Counted from the first letter of the stretch, positions 1 through 8,457 are shown. The stretch: 48,977 nucleotides of DNA from an uncultured Oscillospiraceae bacterium (GCA_934589065.1 CAKTNN010000015.1:1-48977); one strand, 5' to 3'. Numbers and translations are program-made. The notes: generated by a model not told the origin, from the sequence alone.

Positions 1-175
1 ATTTATCGCACTTGCATCTACGAATAGTTTTTATTTGGATTGGAATTACAATGATCCTGAGTTGGCAGTGGCAGGAATAATACTGCATGGGTTTGAATTC
101 TTGTTTGTAAGACTCGCACCGATTGTTTTTTGGACTTCGGTGGTTGGAATTGTGGTGACATATAAGAAAAGATAA
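1..175 (+). CDS. C-terminal end of a membrane protein (partial, cut by window edge)
   Basis: An open frame enters from the left edge and stops at TAA 173-175, leaving 57 visible residues. The tail has a hydrophobic stretch (residues FEFLFVRLAPIVFWTSVVG and following) and ends with the basic TYKKR, which fits a last transmembrane helix with a cytoplasmic end. A hairpin terminator lies 19 bases downstream. The DNA is clearly more AT-rich than the rest of the window. The family cannot be identified from this fragment. Confidence 0.55.
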   Translation, partial: FIALASTNSFYLDWNYNDPELAVAGIILHGFEFLFVRLAPIVFWTSVVGIVVTYKKR

Positions 176-193
176 ATTCAAGTTTGCCAACTT

Positions 194-236
194 GCCCTTT
201 GAGAGAGGAAAATTCCTTTTCTCAAAGGGCTTTTTC
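194..236 (+). terminator. Rho-independent terminator after the partial gene
   Basis: GCCCTTTGAGA (194-204) pairs with TCTCAAAGGGC (220-230), with an inner AGGAA/TTCCT extension, and is followed by TTTTTCTGTT. Confidence 0.85.
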
Positions 237-310
237 TGTTTATACGGATATTCGCAAACTACAAGATAAAGCCCAAACTTCATATACTCTAAGCACAAGG
301 AGGCCCCGGT

Positions 311-616
311 TTGGCTATGAATAACAGTTTAGCAGAAGTACACCCGGAGCTTGTTTCGGAGTGGTCGGAAAAGAATTTAACGCTTACGCCTGATGACATT
401 ACTTTCGGTTCAAATAAAAAAGTATGGTGGAGAGGTGCTTGCGGTCATGAATGGCAGGCAAGCGTTAAGGCTCGTTCTAATGGAGAAAAATGTCCGATAT
501 GTTCCGGTGCGAGAGTGATTGCACTGAAGAACAATTTAGCAGGTCAGGGACGATATACCGACGCAGTAAAACGAAAGTCTTGCCATTTAGAAGTGAAGAC
601 AGGGGCCGCGGCTTGA
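311..616 (+). CDS. Small treble-clef/zinc-ribbon protein, probably a fragment of a multi-repeat protein
   Basis: This is a 101-residue frame. Residues 11-66 match the treble-clef zinc-ribbon repeat of the DUF4379 type: HPELVSEW, then W(W/R)G, CGHEW and CPIC, giving two CxxC/CxxH-like metal knuckles. Proteins of this family usually carry several such repeats. Here the second repeat breaks off after CPICSGARVI and the tail (KRKSCHLEVKTGAAA) runs into a terminator hairpin, so the gene may be a truncated relic. The TTG at 311 is preferred because AGGAGG (298-303) sits 7 bases upstream; ATG 317 is the alternative. The function of such proteins is unknown. The region is AT-rich compared with the rest of the window, consistent with recent acquisition. 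Confidence 0.55.
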   Translation: MAMNNSLAEVHPELVSEWSEKNLTLTPDDITFGSNKKVWWRGACGHEWQASVKARSNGEKCPICSGARVIALKNNLAGQGRYTDAVKRKSCHLEVKTGAAA

Positions 617-637
617 CAACTGCCGCGGCTCCTTTTT
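602..637 (+). terminator. Terminator overlapping the end of the zinc-ribbon frame
   Basis: GGGGCCGCGGC (603-612) pairs with GCCGCGGCTCC (622-632), allowing one G-T pair, and is followed by TTTTTA. The stop codon at 614-616 lies in the loop. Confidence 0.75.
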
Positions 638-750
638 ATGTAATTTTTGGAGTACGTTCCGGCACAATAGACTACAATGAGAAGAATGTATGCCCAGCAG
701 GAAAACAGACGAAAAAATCTAGGCATCCGGGAATCATTCACATTTTTTAG

Positions 751-779
751 TTGACTATCGGACTGCGGTTCCTTATAAT
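751..779 (+). promoter_or_regulatory. Sigma-A type promoter for the lipoprotein gene at 840
   Basis: TTGACT (751-756), 17-base spacer, TATAAT (774-779). The start codon is about 60 bases downstream. Confidence 0.75.
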
Positions 780-839
780 ATTAAGATAGGCGAGGGGCGC
801 CATGGGTGCTTCCCTGCAAATACCCCAGGAGGAAAAACA

Positions 840-1487
840 ATGAAGAAAAAGTGGATTGTAATTTTGGCTTCCTGCCTGCTGCTCCTGTCTGCCTGTGGCG
901 GGCACGCCGATTCCGTTGAGACTGCGGCCCCGGCTCAGCCCAAGACGGTAGCGCCGCTGCCTGCGGACGTAAGCGTGGATGCACTGGATAACTGCACCTT
1001 TGCGGCGGCCTTTGAAGCTTCGGATGTGTATGTACGGGAGGGAGACTTGGTAATCAGCCTGGCTCCATACTACACACCCAAATACGACGGTGCGGATATT
1101 GCAAGCCTGGCTGTGGGGGATACCCTGGTTGTTGGCGGCGAAAATGTGGCAGTGCAGAGCATCCAGCAGTCGGAGAACTGCATTTCCATCAACGGCGGCT
1201 ATGAAAATGACGGATATGACCTGTATCCCCAGGAGGACGGCACATATTGCTGGGCCGTCATTGATGTGGGCAGTGAATATGTGCCCCTGGGAGAAGTGAC
1301 CCTCAGCGTAGACCCGGACTTTGTATTCGTAGATAATTCGGATCCCCAGAGCCCCGGCTTGCAGATTACGGCGGGGGATTTCCTGATGGCAATGCAAAAC
1401 CGGACGGATTCCTTTTCCCCCAATGCCACCAGAGTTCGCACTGCAAACGGAAAAATTGTGGAACTGACAAAAAACTATATGCCTTAA
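840..1487 (+). CDS. Lipoprotein of unknown function
   Basis: The product is 215 residues with a lipoprotein signal: MKKK, a hydrophobic core, and the lipobox LLSAC, so Cys19 would be lipidated and the protein anchored outside the membrane. The mature part is acidic, proline- and alanine-rich at first, then beta-rich (repeated valine/glycine strands with many Asp and Tyr). I recognise no catalytic motif. AGGAGG lies 7 bases before the ATG. The gene has its own promoter (751-779) and ends at a bidirectional terminator shared with the convergent apbE gene, so it is a single-gene unit. A substrate-binding or cell-envelope role is possible but not shown by the sequence. Confidence 0.8.
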   Translation: MKKKWIVILASCLLLLSACGGHADSVETAAPAQPKTVAPLPADVSVDALDNCTFAAAFEASDVYVREGDLVISLAPYYTPKYDGADIASLAVGDTLVVGGENVAVQSIQQSENCISINGGYENDGYDLYPQEDGTYCWAVIDVGSEYVPLGEVTLSVDPDFVFVDNSDPQSPGLQITAGDFLMAMQNRTDSFSPNATRVRTANGKIVELTKNYMP

Positions 1488-1496
1488 AAGCAAACA

Positions 1497-1530
1497 GTCC
1501 CCGGTGCTTCCATGCACCGGGGACATTATT
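1497..1530. terminator. Bidirectional terminator between lipoprotein gene and apbE
   Basis: Perfect 11-bp stem GTCCCCGGTGC (1497-1507) / GCACCGGGGAC (1514-1524) between two convergent genes, followed by an AT-rich run. Confidence 0.85.
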
Positions 1531-1542
1531 ATAATAAGCGCT

Positions 1543-2559
1543 TCATTCGATGTATTGGATGGTTACTTGGGATGTGATGCTGCCCTTCAGGCCGGAAGTT
1601 GCATAGAGGCTTCCGTCATCGGCAATGAATATGGCGTCAAAGGCATCGGCATGGGCGCGCCAATAGTCGCAGGCTTTTTCCAGCCCCATAATATAAAGAG
1701 CTGTGGAAAGGCCGTCGCCCAGCGTCCCATTGGAGGTGACGATGGAAACGGAGCTCAACCCGCTCTGGGCGGGAAATCCCGTGCGGGGGTCCAGAATGTG
1801 CAGGTAGGTTTTTCCGTCCGAAACAAAGTAGCGCTCATATCCGCCGGAGGTGATGACGGCTTTGTCCCGCACCTGAACCGCGCAGTATAGATATCCGGAC
1901 TGACTCCAGGGATCCCGGATGCCAATTTTCCAGGCGCTTCCATCGGGCTTGCTGCCCAGGCACTGGATGTTTCCGCCCAGGGAGAGCATGGCGCTGGTTA
2001 CGCCGGAGGCCTTCATCAGTTCCGTTACACGCTGAGAGGTGAAGCCCTTTCCGATGCCGCCCAAATCGATGCTTTGCCCCAGCCCCAGGGTCACCGTCCC
2101 GGAGTCGGCATCAAAGGCAACGCGTCGATAGTCCACCTGTGCCAGCACCTGGGATAGCTCCTGTTGGGTGGGGACGTGGTAATTTTGATCGTAAAAGCCC
2201 CATAGCTTTACCAAAGGATATACGGTGGGGTCAAACAGGCCTTCCGTATCCTGACTCAGGGACAGCGCCTGGGAGAAAAGCAATGCAATTTCCGTAGATA
2301 ATTCTATGGAGCCGGTGGCATTCAGTCGGGAAATCTCGCTGCTTGGGTTGCCTACGCTGAGCAGGGAATCCAGGGCGTTAATTTCCGCCTGGGCGTTTTC
2401 CAGGGCTTCCTGCCGGTGGGGGCCATAGGCAGTCAGCTGCATGACGGTATCCATAGCGGTGAGATAAATGCTACTGCTCTCGGCTGCCTGCCGGGAAGAA
2501 GGGGCGCATCCGGGGAGAAATATAAAGAAAATCAGGAGAAACGGGAAAAATTTTTTCAT
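1543..2559 (-). CDS. apbE: ApbE: FAD:protein FMN transferase (lipoprotein)
   Basis: ApbE proteins transfer FMN from FAD onto a threonine or serine of exported or membrane flavoproteins such as RnfG/NqrC-type subunits, using Mg2+. This 338-residue protein has a lipoprotein signal (FLPGC, Cys18), so it acts at the outer face of the membrane. Family motifs are in order: AMDTVMQL (35-42), DLGGIGKG (165-172), SLGGN (193-197), TSGGYERYF (237-245), DPRTG (257-261) and the metal-binding GDGLSTALY (281-289). The length is normal for the family. A GAGGGA site precedes the ATG. The gene is divergent from the GPH transporter at 2749. No obvious flavoprotein target is encoded next to it. Confidence 0.95.
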   Translation of the reverse strand: MKKFFPFLLIFFIFLPGCAPSSRQAAESSSIYLTAMDTVMQLTAYGPHRQEALENAQAEINALDSLLSVGNPSSEISRLNATGSIELSTEIALLFSQALSLSQDTEGLFDPTVYPLVKLWGFYDQNYHVPTQQELSQVLAQVDYRRVAFDADSGTVTLGLGQSIDLGGIGKGFTSQRVTELMKASGVTSAMLSLGGNIQCLGSKPDGSAWKIGIRDPWSQSGYLYCAVQVRDKAVITSGGYERYFVSDGKTYLHILDPRTGFPAQSGLSSVSIVTSNGTLGDGLSTALYIMGLEKACDYWRAHADAFDAIFIADDGSLYATSGLKGSITSQVTIQYIE

Positions 2560-2624
2560 GGAAATCCCTCATAAATTGGCACTGCCCAGGGGAAAGCAGG
2601 GCCAAAGTTGGTTGTTTTCTTACA

Positions 2625-2653
2625 ATTATACTGCCATTTTTATACGGTGTAAA
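2625..2653 (-). promoter_or_regulatory. Promoter of apbE
   Basis: On the minus strand: TTTACA (2653-2648), 17-base spacer, TATAAT (2630-2625). Confidence 0.7.
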
Positions 2654-2691
2654 GTGGCAGATGTTGTGAAAAATAAAAAATGCTATTGCTT

Positions 2692-2719
2692 TTGACGATA
2701 GAATGATATACATTATGTA
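2692..2719 (+). promoter_or_regulatory. Possible promoter of the GPH transporter operon
   Basis: TTGACG (2692-2697), 16-base spacer, TATGTA (2714-2719). The -10 is weak, so this is tentative. Confidence 0.4.
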
Positions 2720-2748
2720 TAGAAAACTGCAAAGGTGGGGAAGCAAAT

Positions 2749-4227
2749 ATGAATGAAACAGACAAAAATCTGAAACGAAATCTCTGGATGTTCCCCTTGG
2801 GCACAGTGGGACGGGATATGCTCTATCAGCTGTTTAACAACTTCCTGCTGGTATATGTGCTCTTTACCCGGCAGCTGACTGCGGCCCAGCTGATGGCAAT
2901 CACGGCGATTATGGTTGCGGCCCGTATTTTCGATGCGCTGAATGACCCCATCATGGGCAACATCATTGAGCGTACCCGTACCCATTGGGGCAAATATAAG
3001 CCCTGGCAGGCCATTGGCATTGTCCTGACCAGCCTGGTGGTCTATCTTGCCTTTAATGTAAGGCTCCAGGGATGGCCCTTTGTGATTTTCTTTGGCGTGA
3101 TCTATTTCTGCTATAGCATTGCCTATACCATGCATGATATTTCCTACTGGGGCATGATCCCCTCTCTGGGCAGCGACGGGGGCAGCCGGGATCAGCTGAC
3201 TTCCCGGGCCACGCTCTTTGCCGGAGTGGGCAGCACCCTTGCCGGTATGCTGGTTCCCATGCTCACCACCGGCAGTCATACCCTGGGTGGCAGCGCTCAG
3301 AATGCATACGGCTTGGTAGCGCTGATGTTCTGCATCCTGGGCCCGGCCTTTTTCTGCTTCACCATTTTTGGGGTAAAGGAAGACCGGAGCTATATGGATG
3401 AGGCGGTGCCTCCGGTCAGCTTCCGAAAGATTTGGGGGACGCTTACAGGCAACGATCAGCTTTTGTGGATTGTCCTGATTTTCCTGCTGCAGCAGATTGG
3501 CAACGGCCTTGCCCTGGGAGGCATCGGCTCTACCTACATCTATTTTGCCTTTGGCTACGAGGGCGGGCTTTATTCCCTGTTCAGCACCATCGGAGTGGCG
3601 GCAACTGCGGTGCTTATGATTTTCTATCCCGCCATTTCCCGGAAGTGGGCAAGAAAGCAGCTGATGAAGTTTATGACCGCTGCGGCAAGCATCGGCTATG
3701 CTGTTATGCTCCTGGGCGGCCTGCTGCTGCCCAACACCAGCCTTAAGTTCTGGCTGGTGACAATCTGCTATATGGTCACCAATCTGGGCCAATACTGTTT
3801 CTACCTGATTATGATGATTTCCATTATCAATACGGTGGAATACAATGAATACAAGCACGGGGCACGGGACGAGGCAATCATCGCATCCCTGCGGCCCTTC
3901 CTGACGAAGCTTGCCTCGGCACTGATTGTGCTCTTCACCACCGGCAGCTATCTGATCTTTGGCGTTACGGGCTACACCAACCGCATTTCTCAGCTGGAGC
4001 AGATGGCAAGCCAGGGAATTTTAAGTGAGGCGGATAAACTCAGCCAGATTACCGGCATTGTGGGGGAGGTTTCCCATTTCCAGACCAATGGCCTTCTGTG
4101 TGTGATGAGTCTGCTGCCTTGGGTCTGCATGGTGGCGTCTTACGTCCTCTATTGCAAGCACTACATTTTGGATGAAACAGAGTATAAGCGTATTGTGGAA
4201 ATTCTGCAGGAGAGAAAACAAAAATGA
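2749..4227 (+). CDS. GPH-family (MelB-like) sugar:cation symporter
   Basis: A polytopic membrane protein of 492 residues belonging to the glycoside-pentoside-hexuronide:cation symporter branch of the major facilitator superfamily. Members bring sugars or glycosides in with Na+ or H+. The diagnostic N-terminal signature is present: DALNDPIMG (62-70, with the cation-site Asp) and RTRTHWGKYKPW (75-86), the conserved cytoplasmic loop. About 12 hydrophobic segments can be counted. The GGGGA of AGGTGGGGAAGC lies before the ATG. The stop overlaps the start of the following sugar kinase by 4 bases (ATGA), so transport and phosphorylation are probably coupled. The substrate cannot be read from sequence; the kinase partner suggests an amino sugar or similar hexose. 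Confidence 0.9.
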   Translation: MNETDKNLKRNLWMFPLGTVGRDMLYQLFNNFLLVYVLFTRQLTAAQLMAITAIMVAARIFDALNDPIMGNIIERTRTHWGKYKPWQAIGIVLTSLVVYLAFNVRLQGWPFVIFFGVIYFCYSIAYTMHDISYWGMIPSLGSDGGSRDQLTSRATLFAGVGSTLAGMLVPMLTTGSHTLGGSAQNAYGLVALMFCILGPAFFCFTIFGVKEDRSYMDEAVPPVSFRKIWGTLTGNDQLLWIVLIFLLQQIGNGLALGGIGSTYIYFAFGYEGGLYSLFSTIGVAATAVLMIFYPAISRKWARKQLMKFMTAAASIGYAVMLLGGLLLPNTSLKFWLVTICYMVTNLGQYCFYLIMMISIINTVEYNEYKHGARDEAIIASLRPFLTKLASALIVLFTTGSYLIFGVTGYTNRISQLEQMASQGILSEADKLSQITGIVGEVSHFQTNGLLCVMSLLPWVCMVASYVLYCKHYILDETEYKRIVEILQERKQK

Positions 4228-5132
4228 TGAAGTATTACCTGGGTGTGAATGGCGGCGGTTCTCAAACGGAGCTGCGGGTGGCAGACGGGCAGGGCAGAGA
4301 AGTGCTCTGCCTGCAGGGCGGCCCTACCAGCTTTAAGGCGGTGGGGAATGCCAAGGCATTTTCCAATATGCGGGAGCTGGCCCATCGTATGGAATTGGCT
4401 GGGGTGCGCCCCCGGCTGGTCAGCTACGGCGTTTGGGGAATGTCCGGCTGTGATACGCCGGAGGATCATACCGTCTATGGGGCAATGATTCAGCAGGCAG
4501 GTTTCCTGCCGGAAAAGACCCTGGTCATCAACGATGCCGCCTTGCCATTCTGGGCGGCGGCGGATATCCCGGGGGTAGCGGTGATTGCCGGAACGGGCTC
4601 CGTGGTGATGGGAATTGACAGCAAGGGCCAGGTGTCCCGCATCGGCGGCTGGAACTACGCTTTCTCCGATCTGGGCTCCGGCTACTGGATGGGCAGCCGC
4701 CTGCTGCGGGAGCAGACGCTCTTTCTGGATGGCTGCCGGGAGGACTGCAAGACCTTCCGCAAGGTGGAGCAAAAGCTGATGCCCCAGGGGGGAACCCGGG
4801 AAGAGATGCTCTACCGCCTGTCCACCCTGACCAGAAGCGATGAGATTGCCTCCTACGCATCCATCGTCCTGGAGACGGCAGATTCCCCACTGTGTAAAAG
4901 ACTCCGGCAGGAGGCCGCAGAGAAGCTAACAGGCTATGCGGGACAAATGCTGGAAAATCTCCGGGCAAAGGGAGAGACAAACCTGAAAATCGTTCTATCC
5001 GGAAGCCTGATCCGCAGCGAGTGCTTCCGGGATCAGGCCGTGGCGGCGATGGAACGGCTGGCGCCCGTTGTTGTCAGCACCGTACCGGCAGCCCTGGGCG
5101 GCATCCGAATTGCCAGGAGCCTGGATAAATAA
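4224..5132 (+). CDS. BadF/BadG-family ATPase, N-acetylglucosamine-kinase-like
   Basis: A 302-residue member of the ASKHA fold family that includes eukaryotic-type N-acetylglucosamine kinase. The phosphate-1 loop VNGGGSQT is at 8-15, INDA (102-105) supplies the catalytic Asp, AGTGS (122-126) is the phosphate-2 loop, and GGWNYAFSDLGSGYWMG (141-157) matches the substrate/adenosine region seen in NAGK-like enzymes, with DLGS in place of the usual DEGS. Length is typical. It is translationally coupled to the upstream symporter. The likely job is ATP-dependent phosphorylation of the imported sugar in the cytoplasm. N-acetylglucosamine, glucosamine or another hexose is possible. Confidence 0.85.
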   Translation: MMKYYLGVNGGGSQTELRVADGQGREVLCLQGGPTSFKAVGNAKAFSNMRELAHRMELAGVRPRLVSYGVWGMSGCDTPEDHTVYGAMIQQAGFLPEKTLVINDAALPFWAAADIPGVAVIAGTGSVVMGIDSKGQVSRIGGWNYAFSDLGSGYWMGSRLLREQTLFLDGCREDCKTFRKVEQKLMPQGGTREEMLYRLSTLTRSDEIASYASIVLETADSPLCKRLRQEAAEKLTGYAGQMLENLRAKGETNLKIVLSGSLIRSECFRDQAVAAMERLAPVVVSTVPAALGGIRIARSLDK

Positions 5133-5140
5133 AAGCAAAA

Positions 5141-5200
5141 GGCTGTTAAAGAACCGGCCGGGATTTCAACCGTGACCATTGGTTCTTTAACAGCCTTTTT
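5141..5200. terminator. Bidirectional terminator
   Basis: 15-bp perfect stem GGCTGTTAAAGAACC (5141-5155) / GGTTCTTTAACAGCC (5181-5195), with A-run before and T-run after, between convergent genes. Confidence 0.9.
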
Positions 5201-5203
5201 GGA

Positions 5204-6559
5204 TTACACAAGACCCTGAATCAGGATTACCAGAATCAGAATGGGGAGCACATACTGGAAATAGAGCTTCATCCATTTGGCAATTTTCATGCCCTTGCCG
5301 GTGTTGGCTTCCGCCTGATAGTTTTCAAAACCCCAGCCCCATTTGGTTACGCAGAACAGAAGATACACCAGGGAGCCCAGGGGCAGAAGAAGATTGCTTA
5401 CCAGAAAGTCCTCACTGTCCAGCACATCCCGACCGCCGATCAGGTGGAGATTGCTCCATACATTGTAGCCCAGTACGCAGGGGAGACTGGCGACCAGAAC
5501 CAGCGCACAGTTTGCAATGGCTGCTGTTTTCCGGCTCCAGCCCAGGGTATCCATGCAGAAGGACATCAGGTTTTCAAATACGGCGATCACCGTGGAAAAG
5601 CTGGCAAAGGTCATAAACAGGAAGAACAGGCTGCCCCAGATCCGTCCGCCGGTCATGTTCACAAACACGTTGGGCAGGGTGATGAAAATCAGGCTGGGGC
5701 CTGCATCCACCTCCACGCCGTAGCTAAAGCAGGCGGGGAAGATAATCAGCCCCGCCATCAGGGCAACAAAGGTATCCAGAGCGCAGATTCGTGCGCCCTC
5801 TCCGGCAAGGGTGTTGTCCTTGCTCATGTAGCTGCCGAAGATTTCCATGGCGGCAACGCCCAGGCTCAGTGTAAAGAAGGACTGGTTCATGGCGGCAGAC
5901 ACTACATTGCCAATACCGGCGGCGCGAACGTTTTCCCAGTTGGGAACCAGATAGAAGCTCAGTCCGCTTTTTGCACCGGGGAGGGTGAGGCTGTGAACAG
6001 CCAGCACCAGGATCAGAATCAGCAGCCCGGTCATCATTACCTTGCTGATCTTTTCCAGACCCGCCTGCAGCCCACGGCTGCAAATCAAAAAGCCCAGAAC
6101 GACGGTAAGTGCCATCCAGAAACCCATCTCCGTGGGATTTGCCAGCATTTGAGAGAAAATCTCTCCGCACTGCGCGGCGTCCGTTCCGGCGGGAAACTGA
6201 CCGGCGGCAAATTTATAGAAGTAGCTTACCATCCAGCCGGAGACGGTGGTGTAGTACATCATCAGCATATAGCAGCCCAGCATGGCAAACCAGCCGTGAA
6301 TATGCCATTTGCTGCCTTCCTTTTCCAGGGCTTTGTAGCCCTGGACGGCGCTTTTCCGGCTGGCGCGGCCCACAGCCAGTTCCATGGTCAGCACCGGCAG
6401 ACCCATAATCACCAAAAACAGCAGGTATAACAGCACAAACCAGCCGCCGCCGTTCTGCCCCACTACGTAGGGGAATTTCCACACATTGCCGATTCCCACG
6501 GCGCACCCCGCACTCACCAGCAAAAAGCCCAGGCGGGACTTGAAGGATTCTCTTTCCAT
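5204..6559 (-). CDS. Sodium-dependent transporter, NSS (neurotransmitter:sodium symporter) family
   Basis: The product is 451 residues with about 11 transmembrane segments, the usual count for bacterial NSS proteins. The family signature around TM1 is clear: GCAVGIGNVWKFPY (residues 18-31), where the unwound helix binds substrate and Na+. Bacterial members take up amino acids or amines, and the substrate here is unknown. I chose ATG 6559 because AGGAGAG lies just upstream; a longer frame from a TTG at 6580 would place that site inside the gene. The gene is monocistronic, with a promoter at 6593-6621 and a shared terminator at 5141-5200. Confidence 0.93.
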   Translation of the reverse strand: MERESFKSRLGFLLVSAGCAVGIGNVWKFPYVVGQNGGGWFVLLYLLFLVIMGLPVLTMELAVGRASRKSAVQGYKALEKEGSKWHIHGWFAMLGCYMLMMYYTTVSGWMVSYFYKFAAGQFPAGTDAAQCGEIFSQMLANPTEMGFWMALTVVLGFLICSRGLQAGLEKISKVMMTGLLILILVLAVHSLTLPGAKSGLSFYLVPNWENVRAAGIGNVVSAAMNQSFFTLSLGVAAMEIFGSYMSKDNTLAGEGARICALDTFVALMAGLIIFPACFSYGVEVDAGPSLIFITLPNVFVNMTGGRIWGSLFFLFMTFASFSTVIAVFENLMSFCMDTLGWSRKTAAIANCALVLVASLPCVLGYNVWSNLHLIGGRDVLDSEDFLVSNLLLPLGSLVYLLFCVTKWGWGFENYQAEANTGKGMKIAKWMKLYFQYVLPILILVILIQGLV

Positions 6560-6592
6560 TCTCTTCTCTCCTATTTTCAAAGTGTACCTATT

Positions 6593-6621
6593 ATAATATA
6601 CCAGAATCCGGGAATTGGCAA
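6593..6621 (-). promoter_or_regulatory. Promoter of the NSS transporter gene
   Basis: Minus strand: TTGCCA (6621-6616), 17-base spacer, TATTAT (6598-6593), within TGGTATATTATAAT. Confidence 0.65.
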
Positions 6622-6733
6622 CAGAAGAAAATGTGCGGTGAAAATCATCCGAATTTCGGGAAAAAACCGGGATCCCGGCGGGGGAGCGTCCCTAAGGGAA
6701 TATTAATTTATCATTAATACTTCCGAAAGACCC

Positions 6734-6761
6734 TTGATTTTGCGGATAGAATCAGTATAAT
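6734..6761 (+). promoter_or_regulatory. Promoter of the lipoprotein gene at 6845
   Basis: TTGATT (6734-6739), 16-base spacer, TATAAT (6756-6761). Confidence 0.65.
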
Positions 6762-6844
6762 GCAAAAGGATGTTACAGAGTTATGTAACCGAAATAACGC
6801 TTTTCGATGCTTCGGCATTTACTTACGATATGGAGGAAATAAAA

Positions 6845-7702
6845 ATGACCATTCAGAAGGCTGCAGCAGGGCTCCTTTCCTGTGCAATGATTTTTACCAT
6901 GACCGCCTGCCAAACACGGTCTTCCGCTCCGACTACCGTGCCTACTCTGCCGGAGCAGACGCAAAATACCCTCTCGGCGGTACAGCTTCAGGGCAGCGAG
7001 GAACTAAAGACGATTCTGGATGGAATCGAAGAAAACGTGTTTCCGGGAACGGCGGGTTCTTCCCTTACGGCTGTGCCCTATACGGTGCAGCTGCTGGACT
7101 GGTGCAAGAGTGCCGGCATCAGCGAAAGTGAGCTGCGGGGGGTAATTGCCCAGTGGCTTCAGGGAAAAGACCAGGGGGAGATTGCCCACCAGTTTGAGCT
7201 GATTTCGGAAACCTACGATTTGCTTATGAGCGACCGGGCGGAGGCCCTTTTGGATACGGCGGGCTGCCAGACGGACAGCTATCCCTGGCCCGAATCCTGC
7301 CGCCAGGTGATGAAAACCATTCTGGAATCCACCGGAGCGGATATGCAAACCACCGCCCAGGAGTCGGTAGCGTTGGTGGATGCCCTTAACGCCCTGCGGG
7401 ACAGTGACAGCCAGGAGGATTTGCTCCTATCCTCCGCGGCGCTGCTGAATTGGGCGGCTGCCACCAGCGACACCCAGGAGGGGATTCGCGCTACGGTAGT
7501 GGAATGGATGGCAAATCAGGGAAACGATGTCCAGGTACAGTTTGCGGAGAATCTGAAAAAGGCGGCGGATATTTGTCAATCCATGGTTTCCGGAGAGAAG
7601 ACGCAGGAGTTCACTGCCCTGGGGATAACCGGCACCGGATGGACGGAGATGGCAATGCAGGAGATTGATCCCATCCTGGAAGCTGCCGGAGTACAGGAAT
7701 AA
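6845..7702 (+). CDS. Lipoprotein of unknown function
   Basis: The product is 285 residues with a signal peptide and lipobox MTAC (residues MTACQT; Cys21), so it is a predicted surface-anchored lipoprotein. The mature part is mostly alpha-helical, rich in Glu, Gln, Ala and Leu, with no catalytic motif that I recognise. Its repeated Ala/Leu/Glu helices could pack as a helical bundle. Start ATG 6845 is chosen because GGAGGAAA lies 6 bases upstream and the signal peptide begins there; an in-frame upstream start would put 25 hydrophilic residues before the signal. It is a single-gene unit between promoter 6734-6761 and terminator 7778-7833. Confidence 0.8.
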   Translation: MTIQKAAAGLLSCAMIFTMTACQTRSSAPTTVPTLPEQTQNTLSAVQLQGSEELKTILDGIEENVFPGTAGSSLTAVPYTVQLLDWCKSAGISESELRGVIAQWLQGKDQGEIAHQFELISETYDLLMSDRAEALLDTAGCQTDSYPWPESCRQVMKTILESTGADMQTTAQESVALVDALNALRDSDSQEDLLLSSAALLNWAAATSDTQEGIRATVVEWMANQGNDVQVQFAENLKKAADICQSMVSGEKTQEFTALGITGTGWTEMAMQEIDPILEAAGVQE

Positions 7703-7740
7703 ACTGCCCCCGATACATAGAGAAAAACTTTTCGTAGACT

Positions 7741-7764
7741 GGTCATTCCGATCAAACGGAATGA
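7741..7764. repeat. Small hairpin sharing the outer word of the pilus-locus repeats
   Basis: GTCATTCCG and CGGAATGAC flank a 6-base loop (7742-7765 approx.). The same 9-base word forms the right end of the REP-like elements at 39-49 kb. Possibly a remnant, or coincidental. Confidence 0.4.
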
Positions 7765-7777
7765 CACATAATAACGC

Positions 7778-7833
7778 CCAAACAAAAACAGTCATTGCAA
7801 GAGGCTAGACTTGCAATGACTGTTTTTGTTTGG
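7778..7833. terminator. Bidirectional terminator with a 24-bp perfect stem
   Basis: Arms 7778-7801 and 7810-7833 are perfect inverted copies around an 8-base loop. The inner stem contains GTCATTGCA and the outer part is A-rich/T-rich. It lies between convergent genes. Confidence 0.9.
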
Positions 7834-7838
7834 ATAGT

Positions 7839-8426
7839 TTAGACTATGGGATCCCATTCCGCATCGAAGATCCGGTCACGCTTGCTGGCCTTGATGGCCC
7901 GGGAGATGCAGAAAACGGAGTAGAGTCCTTGTATGCCGCCCACCAGCAGGCTGATGCCCACAACCATCATCAGTGCGGCAGCACCGGTGAAGGGGTTAAA
8001 CAGCAGGTAAAAGCCCAGAAGAATGTTCACAACGCCCAGCAGCAGGGATGCAACCCAATCCCGCAGGTGGAAGCGGTACATTTCTACGGCAATCTGCACG
8101 TCCAGTACGCTGCTAAAGAGAATATAAATGCCTACTGCGATGGGCAGCAGCGTCATGGCATCTCTGGGGTGGAGCAGAAGCAGCAATCCCGCCAGAATGG
8201 AGAGAATGCCGCTGCCCAGGTCAAACCGGAAGAATACCCCGGCAAAGCCCAGCTGAAAGTAGCGCACCAGCTTGTAAACGCCGGCAACCACGCACAGGAC
8301 ACCCAGAATCATGCATACGGTCATACCGGAGATTTCGGGCCAAATCAGCATCACAAGGCCCAGCACCAGCATACATACACTGACGGCAATGGCGCCGACC
8401 TTAAAACGTTTCCAAAGTTCTTTCAT
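7839..8426 (-). CDS. HdeD-like (DUF308) membrane protein
   Basis: A 195-residue protein with about six short hydrophobic helices arranged as repeated hairpins (for example WPEISGMTVCMILGVLCVVAG, and a second copy LHPRDAMTLLPIAVGIY). This is the DUF308/HdeD pattern in which a helix pair with a central W/HP motif is repeated three times (WPE, HPRD, NPFTG). Relatives are linked to acid resistance in enterobacteria; the role in Firmicutes is not known. It is monocistronic with its own promoter (8458-8486), next to the redox operon but transcribed separately. Confidence 0.8.
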   Translation of the reverse strand: MKELWKRFKVGAIAVSVCMLVLGLVMLIWPEISGMTVCMILGVLCVVAGVYKLVRYFQLGFAGVFFRFDLGSGILSILAGLLLLLHPRDAMTLLPIAVGIYILFSSVLDVQIAVEMYRFHLRDWVASLLLGVVNILLGFYLLFNPFTGAAALMMVVGISLLVGGIQGLYSVFCISRAIKASKRDRIFDAEWDPIV

Positions 8427-8457
8427 GGTAAATGCCCCTTTCTATATCTGTAGCCGT

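Noticed and set aside
2713..3858. A 381-codon minus-strand frame opposite the GPH transporter
   Set aside because: It overlaps a certain gene completely, has a His/Gln/Asn-rich composition typical of reversed membrane-protein codons, and lacks start signals.
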